Below are positions 1-5,938 of a DNA stretch of 13,685 bases, piece by piece. The DNA comes from an uncultured Clostridium sp. (GTDB taxonomy: Bacteria; Bacillota; Clostridia; Lachnospirales; Lachnospiraceae): positions 1-13,685 of the forward strand of contig UQJF01000088.1 of NCBI GenBank assembly GCA_900541315.1, written 5' to 3'. Under the pieces are notes generated by a model. The model saw only the letters and a program-made list of their open reading frames with translations, had not been told where the DNA came from and did not search any database. The translations under genes were made by a program, and so were the position numbers. The stretch's first letter is position 1, and each line of letters begins with the position of its first letter.

Positions 1-54
1 CTGACAAAAAATCTTCTCGCAAAATCAAGTACAAAAAGATTCCGAGAGTACATT
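1..54 (+). repeat. Dispersed repeat A, copy 1 (cut by window edge)
   Basis: This stretch starts with CTGACAAAAAATCTTCTC and matches 11769-11821 in the same orientation at about 45 of 54 positions with one gap. It is non-coding, and the match begins at the first base of the window, so the element probably continues to the left. It lies directly next to repeat B copy 1. Identity to any known element family cannot be judged from the window alone. Confidence 0.75.
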
Positions 55-97
55 ATGATATCAGGGTTAAAAGGTCAAAAATCCGACGAGGGCTTGC

Positions 98-178
98 TTG
101 CGGGAGTGCAAAACATGCAGTAACCCGGTATCAGAGGGGGCAAAATATCTTTTACCCTCTACATCATCTGTATACAAT
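98..178 (-). repeat. Dispersed hairpin repeat B, copy 1
   Basis: Read on the minus strand, 98-165 aligns with 5760-5826 at about 56 of 68 positions with a one-base gap. Shared blocks include AAAAGATATTTTGCCCC, TCTGATACCG and TTTGCACTCC. The core can fold as GAGGG...CCCTC with an AAAA/TTTT inner stem and a four-base loop. Minus-strand sequence just beyond the conserved block contains TGTATACA, a -10-like sequence also found in similar form at the other copies. It is inverted relative to the copy at 5742-5826, so the two flank the transport cluster. Confidence 0.8.
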
Positions 179-313
179 CTTAAGGCTAAACGGTTGTGTC
201 TGTCAAGAAGAACCCATGATTTTCCTGGCATGACAGTGGTTTGAGAAAAGGCATTATAACGAATGCATAAAATTATTATTGGAAATTTGTTGATTTTTAC
301 TCCTGAGAAAAAC
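179..313. other. Upstream intergenic stretch, no gene seen
   Basis: The part of the 408-bp gene-free left region between repeat B and the promoter is AT-rich. The only structure I see is a weak inverted repeat GCATT/AATGC at 251-255 and 262-266. A long minus-strand reading frame crosses this region and runs into the cyclase gene. It has no credible start signal or recognisable protein features, so I do not call it a gene. Confidence 0.5.
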
Positions 314-342
314 TTGACAGTATACCGACATACCGGTATACT
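314..342 (+). promoter_or_regulatory. Sigma-A promoter of the cyclase-led cluster
   Basis: A perfect -35 box TTGACA (314-319) is followed by a 17-bp spacer and a -10 box TATACT (337-342), one base from consensus. Transcription would start near 349, giving a leader of about 60 nt before the ATG at 409. This is the strongest promoter visible in the window, and its -10 is embedded in an operator-like palindrome, so it is probably a regulated strong promoter. Confidence 0.85.
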
Positions 343-351
343 GGTATACAG
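320..351. promoter_or_regulatory. GTATAC operator array overlapping the -10
   Basis: Four consecutive 8-bp units read GTATACCG, ACATACCG, GTATACTG and GTATACAG. Within them, 330-347 (ATACCGGTATACTGGTAT) is an 18-bp palindrome with a single non-matching pair, centred on the -10 hexamer. GTATAC-cored palindromes are typical of GntR-superfamily (FadR subfamily) operators, which often control sugar-acid TRAP clusters. A repressor bound here would block RNA polymerase. No regulator gene lies in the window, so the cognate factor is inferred. A further GTATAC is at 170-175 inside repeat B. Confidence 0.7.
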
Positions 352-408
352 ATAGGCAAGAAAAAGCCAGCAAAGAAAATAAAAACCAATTTTAAGGAGG
401 AACCTGAA

Positions 409-1095
409 ATGTGTGTTTACGAAATGGGTAACGTAAGAATTGTAGATCTTTCCAAGATCCTGGATCCAAAGACAGAGAGCAGAAGATGCCATCTGTTCCG
501 CTTTAATACCGGGGGTGCTATTCCGGATTTCCACACCAATATGGATCTGATGAGCCATCTGGGAACTCATTGTGAGTGTCCTTACCATCATGATGATAAC
601 TGGCCATCTGTAGCAGAGCTGCCATTAACCACTTTCTTAGGCCGTGCAGTATATGTAGACTTTAAGGAGACTGTTGCTAAGCGTGGACATATCACTGCTG
701 CTGATTTAGACCGTGAAGCTGGAAAGGTTAAAGAAGGAGATATCGTTATCATTGATTCTTCCTATAAGCTGTATCCATTTACACCTGATACCAACACAGA
801 TAAGGACCAGCGTCTTTTAGTTGGTGCAGAGAGTGCTGAGTGGTTCAAGGCTCACAAGGTAAAAGCAGTTGGTTTTGGTGATGGTGTTTCCATCGAAAAC
901 TGCAATGAAGATGTTAAGCCTTTCCATGACATTTTAATGGCAGAGAATATCGTATTCCTGGAAGTGTTAAGAAACTTAGAGCAGCTTAAGAAGGATGTAT
1001 TCTTCATGAGCTATTCCCCACTTCCAATCCTTGGACTGGATTCCAGCCCTGTTCGTGCATATGCAATTGAAGGACTGGCTGAGTTCTCTGAATAA
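409..1095 (+). CDS. Cyclase-family metal-dependent hydrolase
   Basis: This 228-residue protein belongs to the cyclase / kynurenine formamidase-like family (PF04199), cytosolic metalloenzymes that hydrolyse cyclic or acyl amides and related bonds. The signature H-x-G-T-H-x-[DE]-x-P-x-H is visible as H50-L-G-T-H54-C-E56-C-P-Y-H60. A second conserved segment has H173 and E185, spaced as in kynurenine formamidase. The usual Asp of the signature is Glu here. The start is well supported: AAGGAGG at 394-400 lies 8 nt upstream. It is first in a plus-strand cluster with a PanE-like reductase, a YhcH-like protein and a TRAP transporter, suggesting it opens a ring or lactone (or an amide) in an imported acid. 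Tryptophan catabolism is not supported, as no kynurenine genes are nearby. The family call is firm; the substrate is unknown. Confidence 0.88.
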   Translation: MCVYEMGNVRIVDLSKILDPKTESRRCHLFRFNTGGAIPDFHTNMDLMSHLGTHCECPYHHDDNWPSVAELPLTTFLGRAVYVDFKETVAKRGHITAADLDREAGKVKEGDIVIIDSSYKLYPFTPDTNTDKDQRLLVGAESAEWFKAHKVKAVGFGDGVSIENCNEDVKPFHDILMAENIVFLEVLRNLEQLKKDVFFMSYSPLPILGLDSSPVRAYAIEGLAEFSE

Positions 1096-1117
1096 TCAAG
1101 GATTACAAAGAGTGGAT

Positions 1118-1177
1118 CTTAAATCAGACTGCGCCCCGGCATAAGAAAACTTTATGCAGGGCGCAATCTGATTTAAG
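1118..1177 (+). other. Long intercistronic hairpin
   Basis: Arms 1118-1136 and 1159-1177 are 19 nt each and complementary at 18 positions. The interior holds a second stem, GCATAAG (1139-1145) against CTTTATGC (1150-1157), closing on an AAAA loop. No T-run follows, so this is not a standard intrinsic terminator. It could set mRNA stability or processing so that the cyclase transcript is more abundant than the downstream genes, or it could be an inserted palindromic element. Confidence 0.8.
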
Positions 1178-1222
1178 GCATAGTAAAACGCTGAATGTGA
1201 GAATAAAAAAGGAGAAAGTAAA

Positions 1223-2137
1223 ATGCGTATTGCAGTGATCGGTGCAGGAGCAATGGGTTCCATCTATGGCGGACATCTCTCCCAGCACAACGATGTTCTC
1301 TTAGTAGATACTAATGAAAAAGTAGTAGAGCAGGTTTCAAACAATGGTCTTCTCATTGATGAAGACGGTACCACTCATACTTATCATCCAGGTGCAGTTA
1401 GTAATACACAGGGACAAGCGCCTGCAGATTTAGTGATCCTGTTTGTAAAGGCGTTGTTTTCCAGAGCAGCATTAGAAGGGAATCGTGGTCTCATCGGACC
1501 AAACACCCGTCTCATGACTTTACAGAATGGTGCAGGACATGAAGATCTGTTAAAGGAATTTGTTGATGAAGATCATATTGTGATTGGTACAACAGAAGAC
1601 AATGGTGCTGTTCTTGGAATGGGACATGTACGCCGTGGTGGAACAGGTGTTACTAATGTTGGTATGCTTGTAGAAGATAAAGAAGGTTTCCTTCCACAGT
1701 TAAAAGAAGCATTTGACCAGTGTGGTTTTAATGTAAAGATCCATGAAAATATCCAGACTCTGATCTGGGATAAACTGTTTACAAATGTTTCCTTAAGTGC
1801 CCTTACAGGTGTTCTTCAGGTAGATATGGGCTATATTGCAGCAAATGAGTATGCATGGGATCTGTGCTGCCAGCTGATCCATGAGACTGTAAAGACAGCA
1901 GCAGCAGCCGGACTGGACTTTGATGAAGAAAAAGTTCGTGAAAAAGTTAAAAATACTTCTATTAATAATCCAAAGGGATGTACATCTATCCGTGCAGACC
2001 TGCGTGATGGCAGAAAAACAGAGGTTGATACTATCAGCGGTGCTGTAGTGCGCGCAGCTCATAAGCATGGAGTTGAAGTTCCTGGTCATGAGTGTATTGT
2101 ACGTCTTGTACATGCAATGGAAGGCAGAAACAAATAA
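1223..2137 (+). CDS. Ketopantoate reductase-like dehydrogenase (ApbA/PanE family)
   Basis: This 304-residue NAD(P)-dependent enzyme is of the 2-dehydropantoate 2-reductase family and should interconvert a 2-keto acid and a 2-hydroxy acid in the cytosol. The N-terminal Rossmann fold has GAGAMG at residues 7-12. FVKA (K76) and QNGAGHED (N102) follow at family positions. The C-terminal domain carries the catalytic lysine in WDKLFTN (K184, with N188) and the acidic residue of KTEVD (E267). The length is normal. The start has GGAG at 1211-1214, 8 nt upstream. Its place beside a cyclase-family hydrolase, a YhcH protein and a TRAP transporter, with no panB or panC visible, argues for a catabolic paralogue acting on an imported acid rather than the pantothenate pathway enzyme. 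That role is inference. Confidence 0.85.
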   Translation: MRIAVIGAGAMGSIYGGHLSQHNDVLLVDTNEKVVEQVSNNGLLIDEDGTTHTYHPGAVSNTQGQAPADLVILFVKALFSRAALEGNRGLIGPNTRLMTLQNGAGHEDLLKEFVDEDHIVIGTTEDNGAVLGMGHVRRGGTGVTNVGMLVEDKEGFLPQLKEAFDQCGFNVKIHENIQTLIWDKLFTNVSLSALTGVLQVDMGYIAANEYAWDLCCQLIHETVKTAAAAGLDFDEEKVREKVKNTSINNPKGCTSIRADLRDGRKTEVDTISGAVVRAAHKHGVEVPGHECIVRLVHAMEGRNK

Positions 2138-2170
2138 AGCTAAAAAAGCTTATAATAAAGGAGAGAAAAA

Positions 2171-2635
2171 ATGATTTTTTCATCTATTAAAAATGGTGAT
2201 TCTTTTGAAAAGTACCCGGCAGCGATTCAGACTGCATTAGAGTACTTAAAGAGCCACGATTTCGCAGCTATGGAACCTGGTGTATATGAGATCCAGGGAA
2301 AAGATATCTATGCTCAGGTATTTGATGCCATGACAGAAGATGTTGCAGACAGACGTCCGGAGTCTCATGAGAAATATCTGGATGTACAGTTTTTAGTATC
2401 CGGAAGAGAACGTCTTGGATTTACCAAGAATACCGGAAACTACAAAGTAGCAGAGCACATTAAGGAAAGAGACCTGATCTTCTATGAAGCTGTGGAAGAT
2501 GAAGGATATATTGAGTCCCGTCCGGGATGTTTCTGTGTATTCTTCCCATCTGATATCCATCGCCCACAGGTTATCTCCGGCGAAGCTATGAACCTGCGTA
2601 AGGTTGTAGTTAAGGTAAGTGTAGCATTGCTGTAA
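2171..2635 (+). CDS. YhcH/YjgK/YiaL family protein
   Basis: This 154-residue cupin-like beta-barrel protein belongs to the YhcH/YjgK/YiaL family (DUF386). Members sit in sialic acid, gulonate and other sugar-acid operons, and some have been linked to anomerase or isomerase-type functions. Visible conserved pieces are ESHEKYLDVQFLVSG (residues 64-78, with E64, H66 and D71), FPSDIHRPQ (H130) and RKVVVKV (K145), together the usual metal-site region. AGGAG at 2159-2163, 7 nt before the ATG, supports the start. It follows the PanE-like gene by 33 nt, so the two are surely cotranscribed. In E. coli the relative YiaL is encoded with the YiaMNO TRAP transporter, so the pairing with a TRAP system here points to sugar-acid use. 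The exact reaction is unknown. Confidence 0.85.
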   Translation: MIFSSIKNGDSFEKYPAAIQTALEYLKSHDFAAMEPGVYEIQGKDIYAQVFDAMTEDVADRRPESHEKYLDVQFLVSGRERLGFTKNTGNYKVAEHIKERDLIFYEAVEDEGYIESRPGCFCVFFPSDIHRPQVISGEAMNLRKVVVKVSVALL

Positions 2636-2644
2636 TTAAGAGAG

Positions 2645-2674
2645 CAGTGTCACTGTATATGTGGAATGCATATA
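2645..2674. promoter_or_regulatory. Adjacent small palindromes upstream of dctP
   Basis: CAGTGTCACTG (2645-2655) is a perfect odd palindrome. It is directly followed by TATATG (2656-2661) and its inverted partner CATATA (2669-2674) with a 7-nt gap. They could be protein-binding sites or small hairpins at the end of the yhcH transcript. No T-run follows. Confidence 0.4.
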
Positions 2675-2697
2675 TAAAATGAATCTTTAAAAGATAA

Positions 2698-2755
2698 GCA
2701 GCTTAGCATATGGTATTGGCCTGGAATACTATTTTAGGTTAATATGCTGAACTGC
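2698..2755 (+). other. Stem-loop in the yhcH-dctP intergenic region
   Basis: Arms 2698-2711 (GCAGCTTAGCATAT) and 2742-2755 (ATATGCTGAACTGC) pair at 13 of 14 positions including one G-U. The 30-nt loop holds a second stem, GTATT (2713-2717) with AATAC (2725-2729). No poly-U follows. It may be an mRNA processing or stabilising structure between the enzyme genes and the transporter genes, or a regulatory leader element. I do not recognise a known riboswitch class. Confidence 0.6.
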
Positions 2756-2767
2756 TATAATATTGAA

Positions 2768-2837
2768 AAAACGCAAAAATAAAACGCAAAAAACATGTTG
2801 ACATAAGTTGACGGTAAGAAAATCTTAATATTAATTT
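2768..2837 (+). promoter_or_regulatory. Candidate promoter with direct repeats upstream of dctP
   Basis: AAAACGCAAAAA occurs twice in tandem (2768-2779 and 2781-2792). Next, GTTGAC occurs twice exactly 10 bp apart (2797-2802 and 2807-2812), one helical turn. The GTTGAC copies include -35-like hexamers TTGACA (2798-2803) and TTGACG (2808-2813). TAATTT at 2832-2837, 18 bp after the second, is a possible weak -10. Weak -10 plus helically phased repeats would suit an activator-dependent promoter, but this is a pattern-based guess. Confidence 0.4.
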
Positions 2838-2864
2838 GTAAAACCAGTAGGAGGATTTACCGGT

Positions 2865-3869
2865 ATGTTAAAAAAAATGGCAATAGCTGTGGGGGTTATT
2901 TGCCTTATGGGTATGCTTACAGCCTGTGGACGTACTTCTGAACAGAAGGTGACAGAGATTCGCGTAGCTTTTAATCAGAACGAGAATCATCCGCAGTATC
3001 GTGCCATGAAAGCATTTGGGGAAAAATTTGAGAAGGAAACAAAGGGACGTTATCATGTAACTATTTATCCTAATGGGGTATTAGGAGAGCAGGGAGCAAT
3101 GGCTGAATTTATCCGCACAGGAGCTTTACAAATGGCAATCGTGCCATGTTCTGTTCCAGAAGGATATGATCCGGACTTTGCTATTGTAGGAACACCTTAT
3201 CTGTATGATAATATTGATCATCTTGAAAAAGCAACATTAAACGGGGTATTTGATGATCTGTTTGCATCTACTGAAAAATATAAATTCCGTGTACTGACTG
3301 TTTATACGGCAGGTGAGAGAAATGTATATGCAAAGAAACCGATCAATTCTGCAGATGATCTTAAAGGTATGATCATTCGTGTAAATGACAGCCCGACCTA
3401 TGTAGAAATGGCAAAGCTGATGGGTGGTAATGGAAGCGTTATGGCACAGTCTGAGGTTTATACAGCACTGCAGCAAGGCGTTATTGATGCTGCTGAGAAC
3501 AGTGAGCTGGTTTACCGTGATTTTAAGCATTATGAGGTTGCGCCTTACTATGCTTATACCCGTCATATTGTACATCCTGACGTAGTGCTTGCAAGTACTG
3601 CGTTCTTAAATTCCTTAAGTGACGAAGACAGAGAGATCTTCGACAGACTGATCAAGGAATCCACTGAAGAAGAATTTGAAACATTTAAACAGGATATTGA
3701 AGTAGCAAAGAAAGATGCCGAAGAAGCGGGCACCCAGTTCTGCTACCCGGATACCAGTGAACTGCGTGAGCGTTGCATGCCGCTGTTAAACAGGATTGCA
3801 AACCAGTCTGATGTGACAAAGCAGATTTATGATGCAGTAGTAGAATTAAGAGAGGAGGACAATAAATAA
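2865..3869 (+). CDS. dctP: TRAP transporter substrate-binding lipoprotein DctP
   Basis: This 334-residue DctP-family solute receptor captures an organic acid outside the membrane and delivers it to DctQM. The N-terminus is a lipoprotein signal: KK, a hydrophobic stretch, and the lipobox LTAC with the lipidated Cys at residue 21, followed by Gly. This fits membrane anchoring in a Gram-positive cell. Family features include AGERNVYAKKPI (149-160) and the segment DLKGMIIRV, whose R172 is the conserved arginine expected to bind the substrate carboxylate. ALQQGVIDAAENS follows at about 201-213. AGGAGG at 2849-2854 precedes the ATG by 10 nt. Its stop overlaps the dctQ start by one base. The substrate is a carboxylate by family, probably a sugar acid given YhcH; this is not certain. 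Confidence 0.92.
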   Translation: MLKKMAIAVGVICLMGMLTACGRTSEQKVTEIRVAFNQNENHPQYRAMKAFGEKFEKETKGRYHVTIYPNGVLGEQGAMAEFIRTGALQMAIVPCSVPEGYDPDFAIVGTPYLYDNIDHLEKATLNGVFDDLFASTEKYKFRVLTVYTAGERNVYAKKPINSADDLKGMIIRVNDSPTYVEMAKLMGGNGSVMAQSEVYTALQQGVIDAAENSELVYRDFKHYEVAPYYAYTRHIVHPDVVLASTAFLNSLSDEDREIFDRLIKESTEEEFETFKQDIEVAKKDAEEAGTQFCYPDTSELRERCMPLLNRIANQSDVTKQIYDAVVELREEDNK

Positions 3870-4348
3870 TGAAAACATTAAAAAATGGTTTAGACCGCTT
3901 TTTAGCTTTTGTCTGTATTGTTGATTTTATTGTTATGGTCCTTCTTACGGTATATCAGGTGGTAGTACGTTACGTGTTTAAAAGCCCAAGCAGTGTCAGC
4001 GAAGTCCTTACCCGTTACTGTTTTGTATGGCTGATCCTGCTTTCAGCAACTTATGTATTCGGACAGCGTGATCATATTTGTATTACCTATTTAAAGGATA
4101 AAATGAATGGCAGCGCAAAGAGAATGTTAAATGCTGCTATTGAAGTAGTTGTCATTATCTTCTCAGCATTGATCCTGGTTTATGGTGGTTCTGTTATCAC
4201 AACCATGAATATGCTGCAGTATGACTCCATCCTCAAGATTCCTACAGGAACTATTTACAGTATTATTCCTGTGTGTGGAGTACTGATCATTTTCTACAGT
4301 ATCTATAATCTTATTGTAGAACTGAACAAGAAAGAAGGAGGAGAATAA
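3869..4348 (+). CDS. dctQ: TRAP transporter small permease DctQ
   Basis: This 159-residue membrane subunit is the small four-helix component that pairs with DctM in TRAP secondary transporters, which in studied cases are driven by a sodium gradient. Hydrophobic segments lie at about residues 11-34, 51-65, 91-110 and 129-151. The conserved region EVLTRYCFVWLILLSATY (45-62) follows the first loop as expected. The length is typical. The start codon shares its A with the dctP stop (TAATG-type junction), and AGGAGG at 3853-3858 lies inside the end of dctP, so translation is probably coupled. Only 3 nt separate it from dctM. Confidence 0.92.
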   Translation: MKTLKNGLDRFLAFVCIVDFIVMVLLTVYQVVVRYVFKSPSSVSEVLTRYCFVWLILLSATYVFGQRDHICITYLKDKMNGSAKRMLNAAIEVVVIIFSALILVYGGSVITTMNMLQYDSILKIPTGTIYSIIPVCGVLIIFYSIYNLIVELNKKEGGE

Positions 4349-4351
4349 GAT

Positions 4352-5656
4352 ATGTCTATTGCAGTTCAGGTTGCCCTGGTAATGGTTGTTCTTCTGGTTT
4401 TATTACTGGCAGCAGGTGTGCCGATCGGTGTGGGAATCGGACTCTCTTCCGCAGTTTCAATGATCTGTATGCTGCCATCCAATGTAGCTTTTGCAACATC
4501 TGCACAGAGGATTTTTGCAGGCTCTAACTCATTTTCACTGATCGCCATCCCGTTCTTTATTCTTGCAGGAAACATTATGAATAACGGAGGTATTGCATTA
4601 AGACTTGTAAATTGTGCAAAGGTCATCGGCGGACGTATGCCTGGTGCATTAGCACAGTCTAACGTGATCGCAAACATGCTGTTTGGTGCTATCAGTGGTT
4701 CTGGTGCAGCGGCTGCTGCAGCCATCGGAAGTACCATGGGACCTCTGGAAGAAGCAGAAGGCTATGACAAGAATTATTCTGCGGCAGTAAACGTTGCATC
4801 AGCTCCTGTTGGTATGCTGATCCCACCAAGCAATACTATGATCGTTTATTCTACGGTTGCAGGAAGCGTATCTATTTCCGCACTGTTTATGGCTGGTTAT
4901 GTTCCCGGTCTGATCTGGGGGCTTGGTGTCATCATTCTGGCAACTATTACAGCAAAGAAATTAGGCTACAGAGGCGAAGCAAAGCTGACTGCCGGCATTG
5001 TATTAAAGACTTTCTGGCAGGCGATTCCAAGCCTTTTAATGATCGTTATCGTAATTGGAGGTATTCTTTGTGGTGTGTTCACTGCAACGGAAGGTTCCGC
5101 AGTAGCAGTTGTATATGCAACCGTTCTTTCCTTATTTTACGGTTCTATTAAAATTAAAGATATCCCAAGAATTGTACTGGACTCTGCGAAAATCACCGGT
5201 ACTATTACTTTTATGATCGGACTTTCCTCTATTATGTCCTGGGCAATGGCATTTACCGGAATACCGGATATGGTAGCTGCAGCAGTTCTTGGTATTACAA
5301 GCAACAAGATTATTATTTTTCTGTTAATTAACATTATCCTTCTGTTTGTAGGTACTTTCATGGATCCGACACCAGCAATCCTGATCTTCACTCCAATCTT
5401 TTTGCCGATCTGCACAAGCCTTGGAATGAATGCAGTTCAGTTTGGTATCGTACTTTGCTACAATCTGTCTGTAGGCACCATTACACCTCCGGTAGGAACC
5501 ATCCTGTTTACAGGCTGTAAGGTAGGCGGTGTTACTATTGAAAGTGTCATCAGCCATTTGCTGCCGTACTTTGCAATGATCATCATTGGTCTGCTGCTAG
5601 TGACCTATGTTCCGGTATTGTCACTGGGCCTGCCGTCAATGTTAGGATTACTGTAG
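4352..5656 (+). CDS. dctM: TRAP transporter large permease DctM
   Basis: This 434-residue polytopic protein is the transport channel subunit of the TRAP system (IT superfamily fold, usually 11-12 helices). Family motifs are clear: SFSLIAIPFFILAGNIMN (60-77), GAISGSGAAAAAAIG (112-126) and IPPSNTMIVYS (157-167). In the second half the paired repeats are DPTPAILIFTPIFLPI and SVGTITPPVGT. The length is normal with no disruption. AAGGAGG within the end of dctQ serves it. It is the last gene of the cluster, with a rho-independent terminator about 40 nt downstream. Confidence 0.94.
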   Translation: MSIAVQVALVMVVLLVLLLAAGVPIGVGIGLSSAVSMICMLPSNVAFATSAQRIFAGSNSFSLIAIPFFILAGNIMNNGGIALRLVNCAKVIGGRMPGALAQSNVIANMLFGAISGSGAAAAAAIGSTMGPLEEAEGYDKNYSAAVNVASAPVGMLIPPSNTMIVYSTVAGSVSISALFMAGYVPGLIWGLGVIILATITAKKLGYRGEAKLTAGIVLKTFWQAIPSLLMIVIVIGGILCGVFTATEGSAVAVVYATVLSLFYGSIKIKDIPRIVLDSAKITGTITFMIGLSSIMSWAMAFTGIPDMVAAAVLGITSNKIIIFLLINIILLFVGTFMDPTPAILIFTPIFLPICTSLGMNAVQFGIVLCYNLSVGTITPPVGTILFTGCKVGGVTIESVISHLLPYFAMIIIGLLLVTYVPVLSLGLPSMLGLL

Positions 5657-5695
5657 GAAAACATGTATAAGCAAAATATCATATAGAATAATGAA

Positions 5696-5736
5696 ACAGG
5701 CGTCATCGGAAATGTTTTCGGTGGCGTCTGTTTTTT
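5696..5736 (+). terminator. Rho-independent terminator after dctM
   Basis: The transcript can form a long stem starting ACAGGCGTCATCGG (from 5696) and closing with CGGTGGCGTCTGT (ending 5731), including several G-U pairs and a very short loop. A run of six T (5731-5736) follows. It marks the end of the TRAP cluster and insulates the dgt operon. Confidence 0.9.
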
Positions 5737-5741
5737 AAATG

Positions 5742-5750
5742 TGTTATACT
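5742..5750 (+). promoter_or_regulatory. Candidate extended -10 promoter for the dgt operon
   Basis: TGTTATACT is an extended -10 element (TG, one base, TATACT) with no recognisable -35; the upstream DNA is the T-run of the preceding terminator. Transcription would begin near 5757 and run through repeat B into dgt. A second possibility is TTGTCA (5843-5848), but no well-spaced -10 follows it. The equivalent place in the other repeat B copies is also -10-like (TATACA, TATATA), so the repeat family may carry this element. Confidence 0.45.
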
Positions 5751-5826
5751 ATTAAAAATGATGTTGGGGTCAAAAGATATTTTGCCCCTCTGATACCGAA
5801 TTGCTACGTGCTTTGCACTCCTGCAA
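5742..5826 (+). repeat. Dispersed hairpin repeat B, copy 2
   Basis: The core GGGGTCAAAAGATATTTTG (5766-5784) plus CCCC folds into a 9-bp stem with one bulged T and a GATA loop. Bases 5760-5826 match the minus strand of 98-165 at about 56 of 68 positions. The core also matches the minus strand of 9998-10025. The 5' side carries TATACT (5745-5750). It sits in the 5' leader of dgt, between the dctM terminator and the dgt start. A 66-codon open frame across it (from 5739) has no support as a gene. Confidence 0.82.
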
Positions 5827-5938
5827 TTCTAAAAATATATATTTGTCATAAAATCACAACTATCGGCATACACATATACATAGCGAAAATGAAAAGATAC
5901 TGCAAAGTGACTTTTCACCACAAAAGCGGGGTGACTTA

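Noticed and set aside
320..351. CRISPR-like array
   Set aside because: The units are 8 bp without spacers; they are better explained as an operator array over the promoter.
67..591. 174-codon minus-strand frame upstream of and inside the cyclase gene
   Set aside because: It overlaps a clear cyclase gene and its promoter, crosses repeat B, and shows no recognisable domain or start signal.
1118..1177. Intrinsic terminator after the cyclase gene
   Set aside because: The stem is strong but lacks a following T-run on either strand, and downstream genes have no clear promoter of their own.
2766..2793. CcpA cre site at the AAAACGCAAAAA repeats
   Set aside because: The spacing of TG, AA and CG does not fit the cre consensus; the resemblance is only A-richness around CG.
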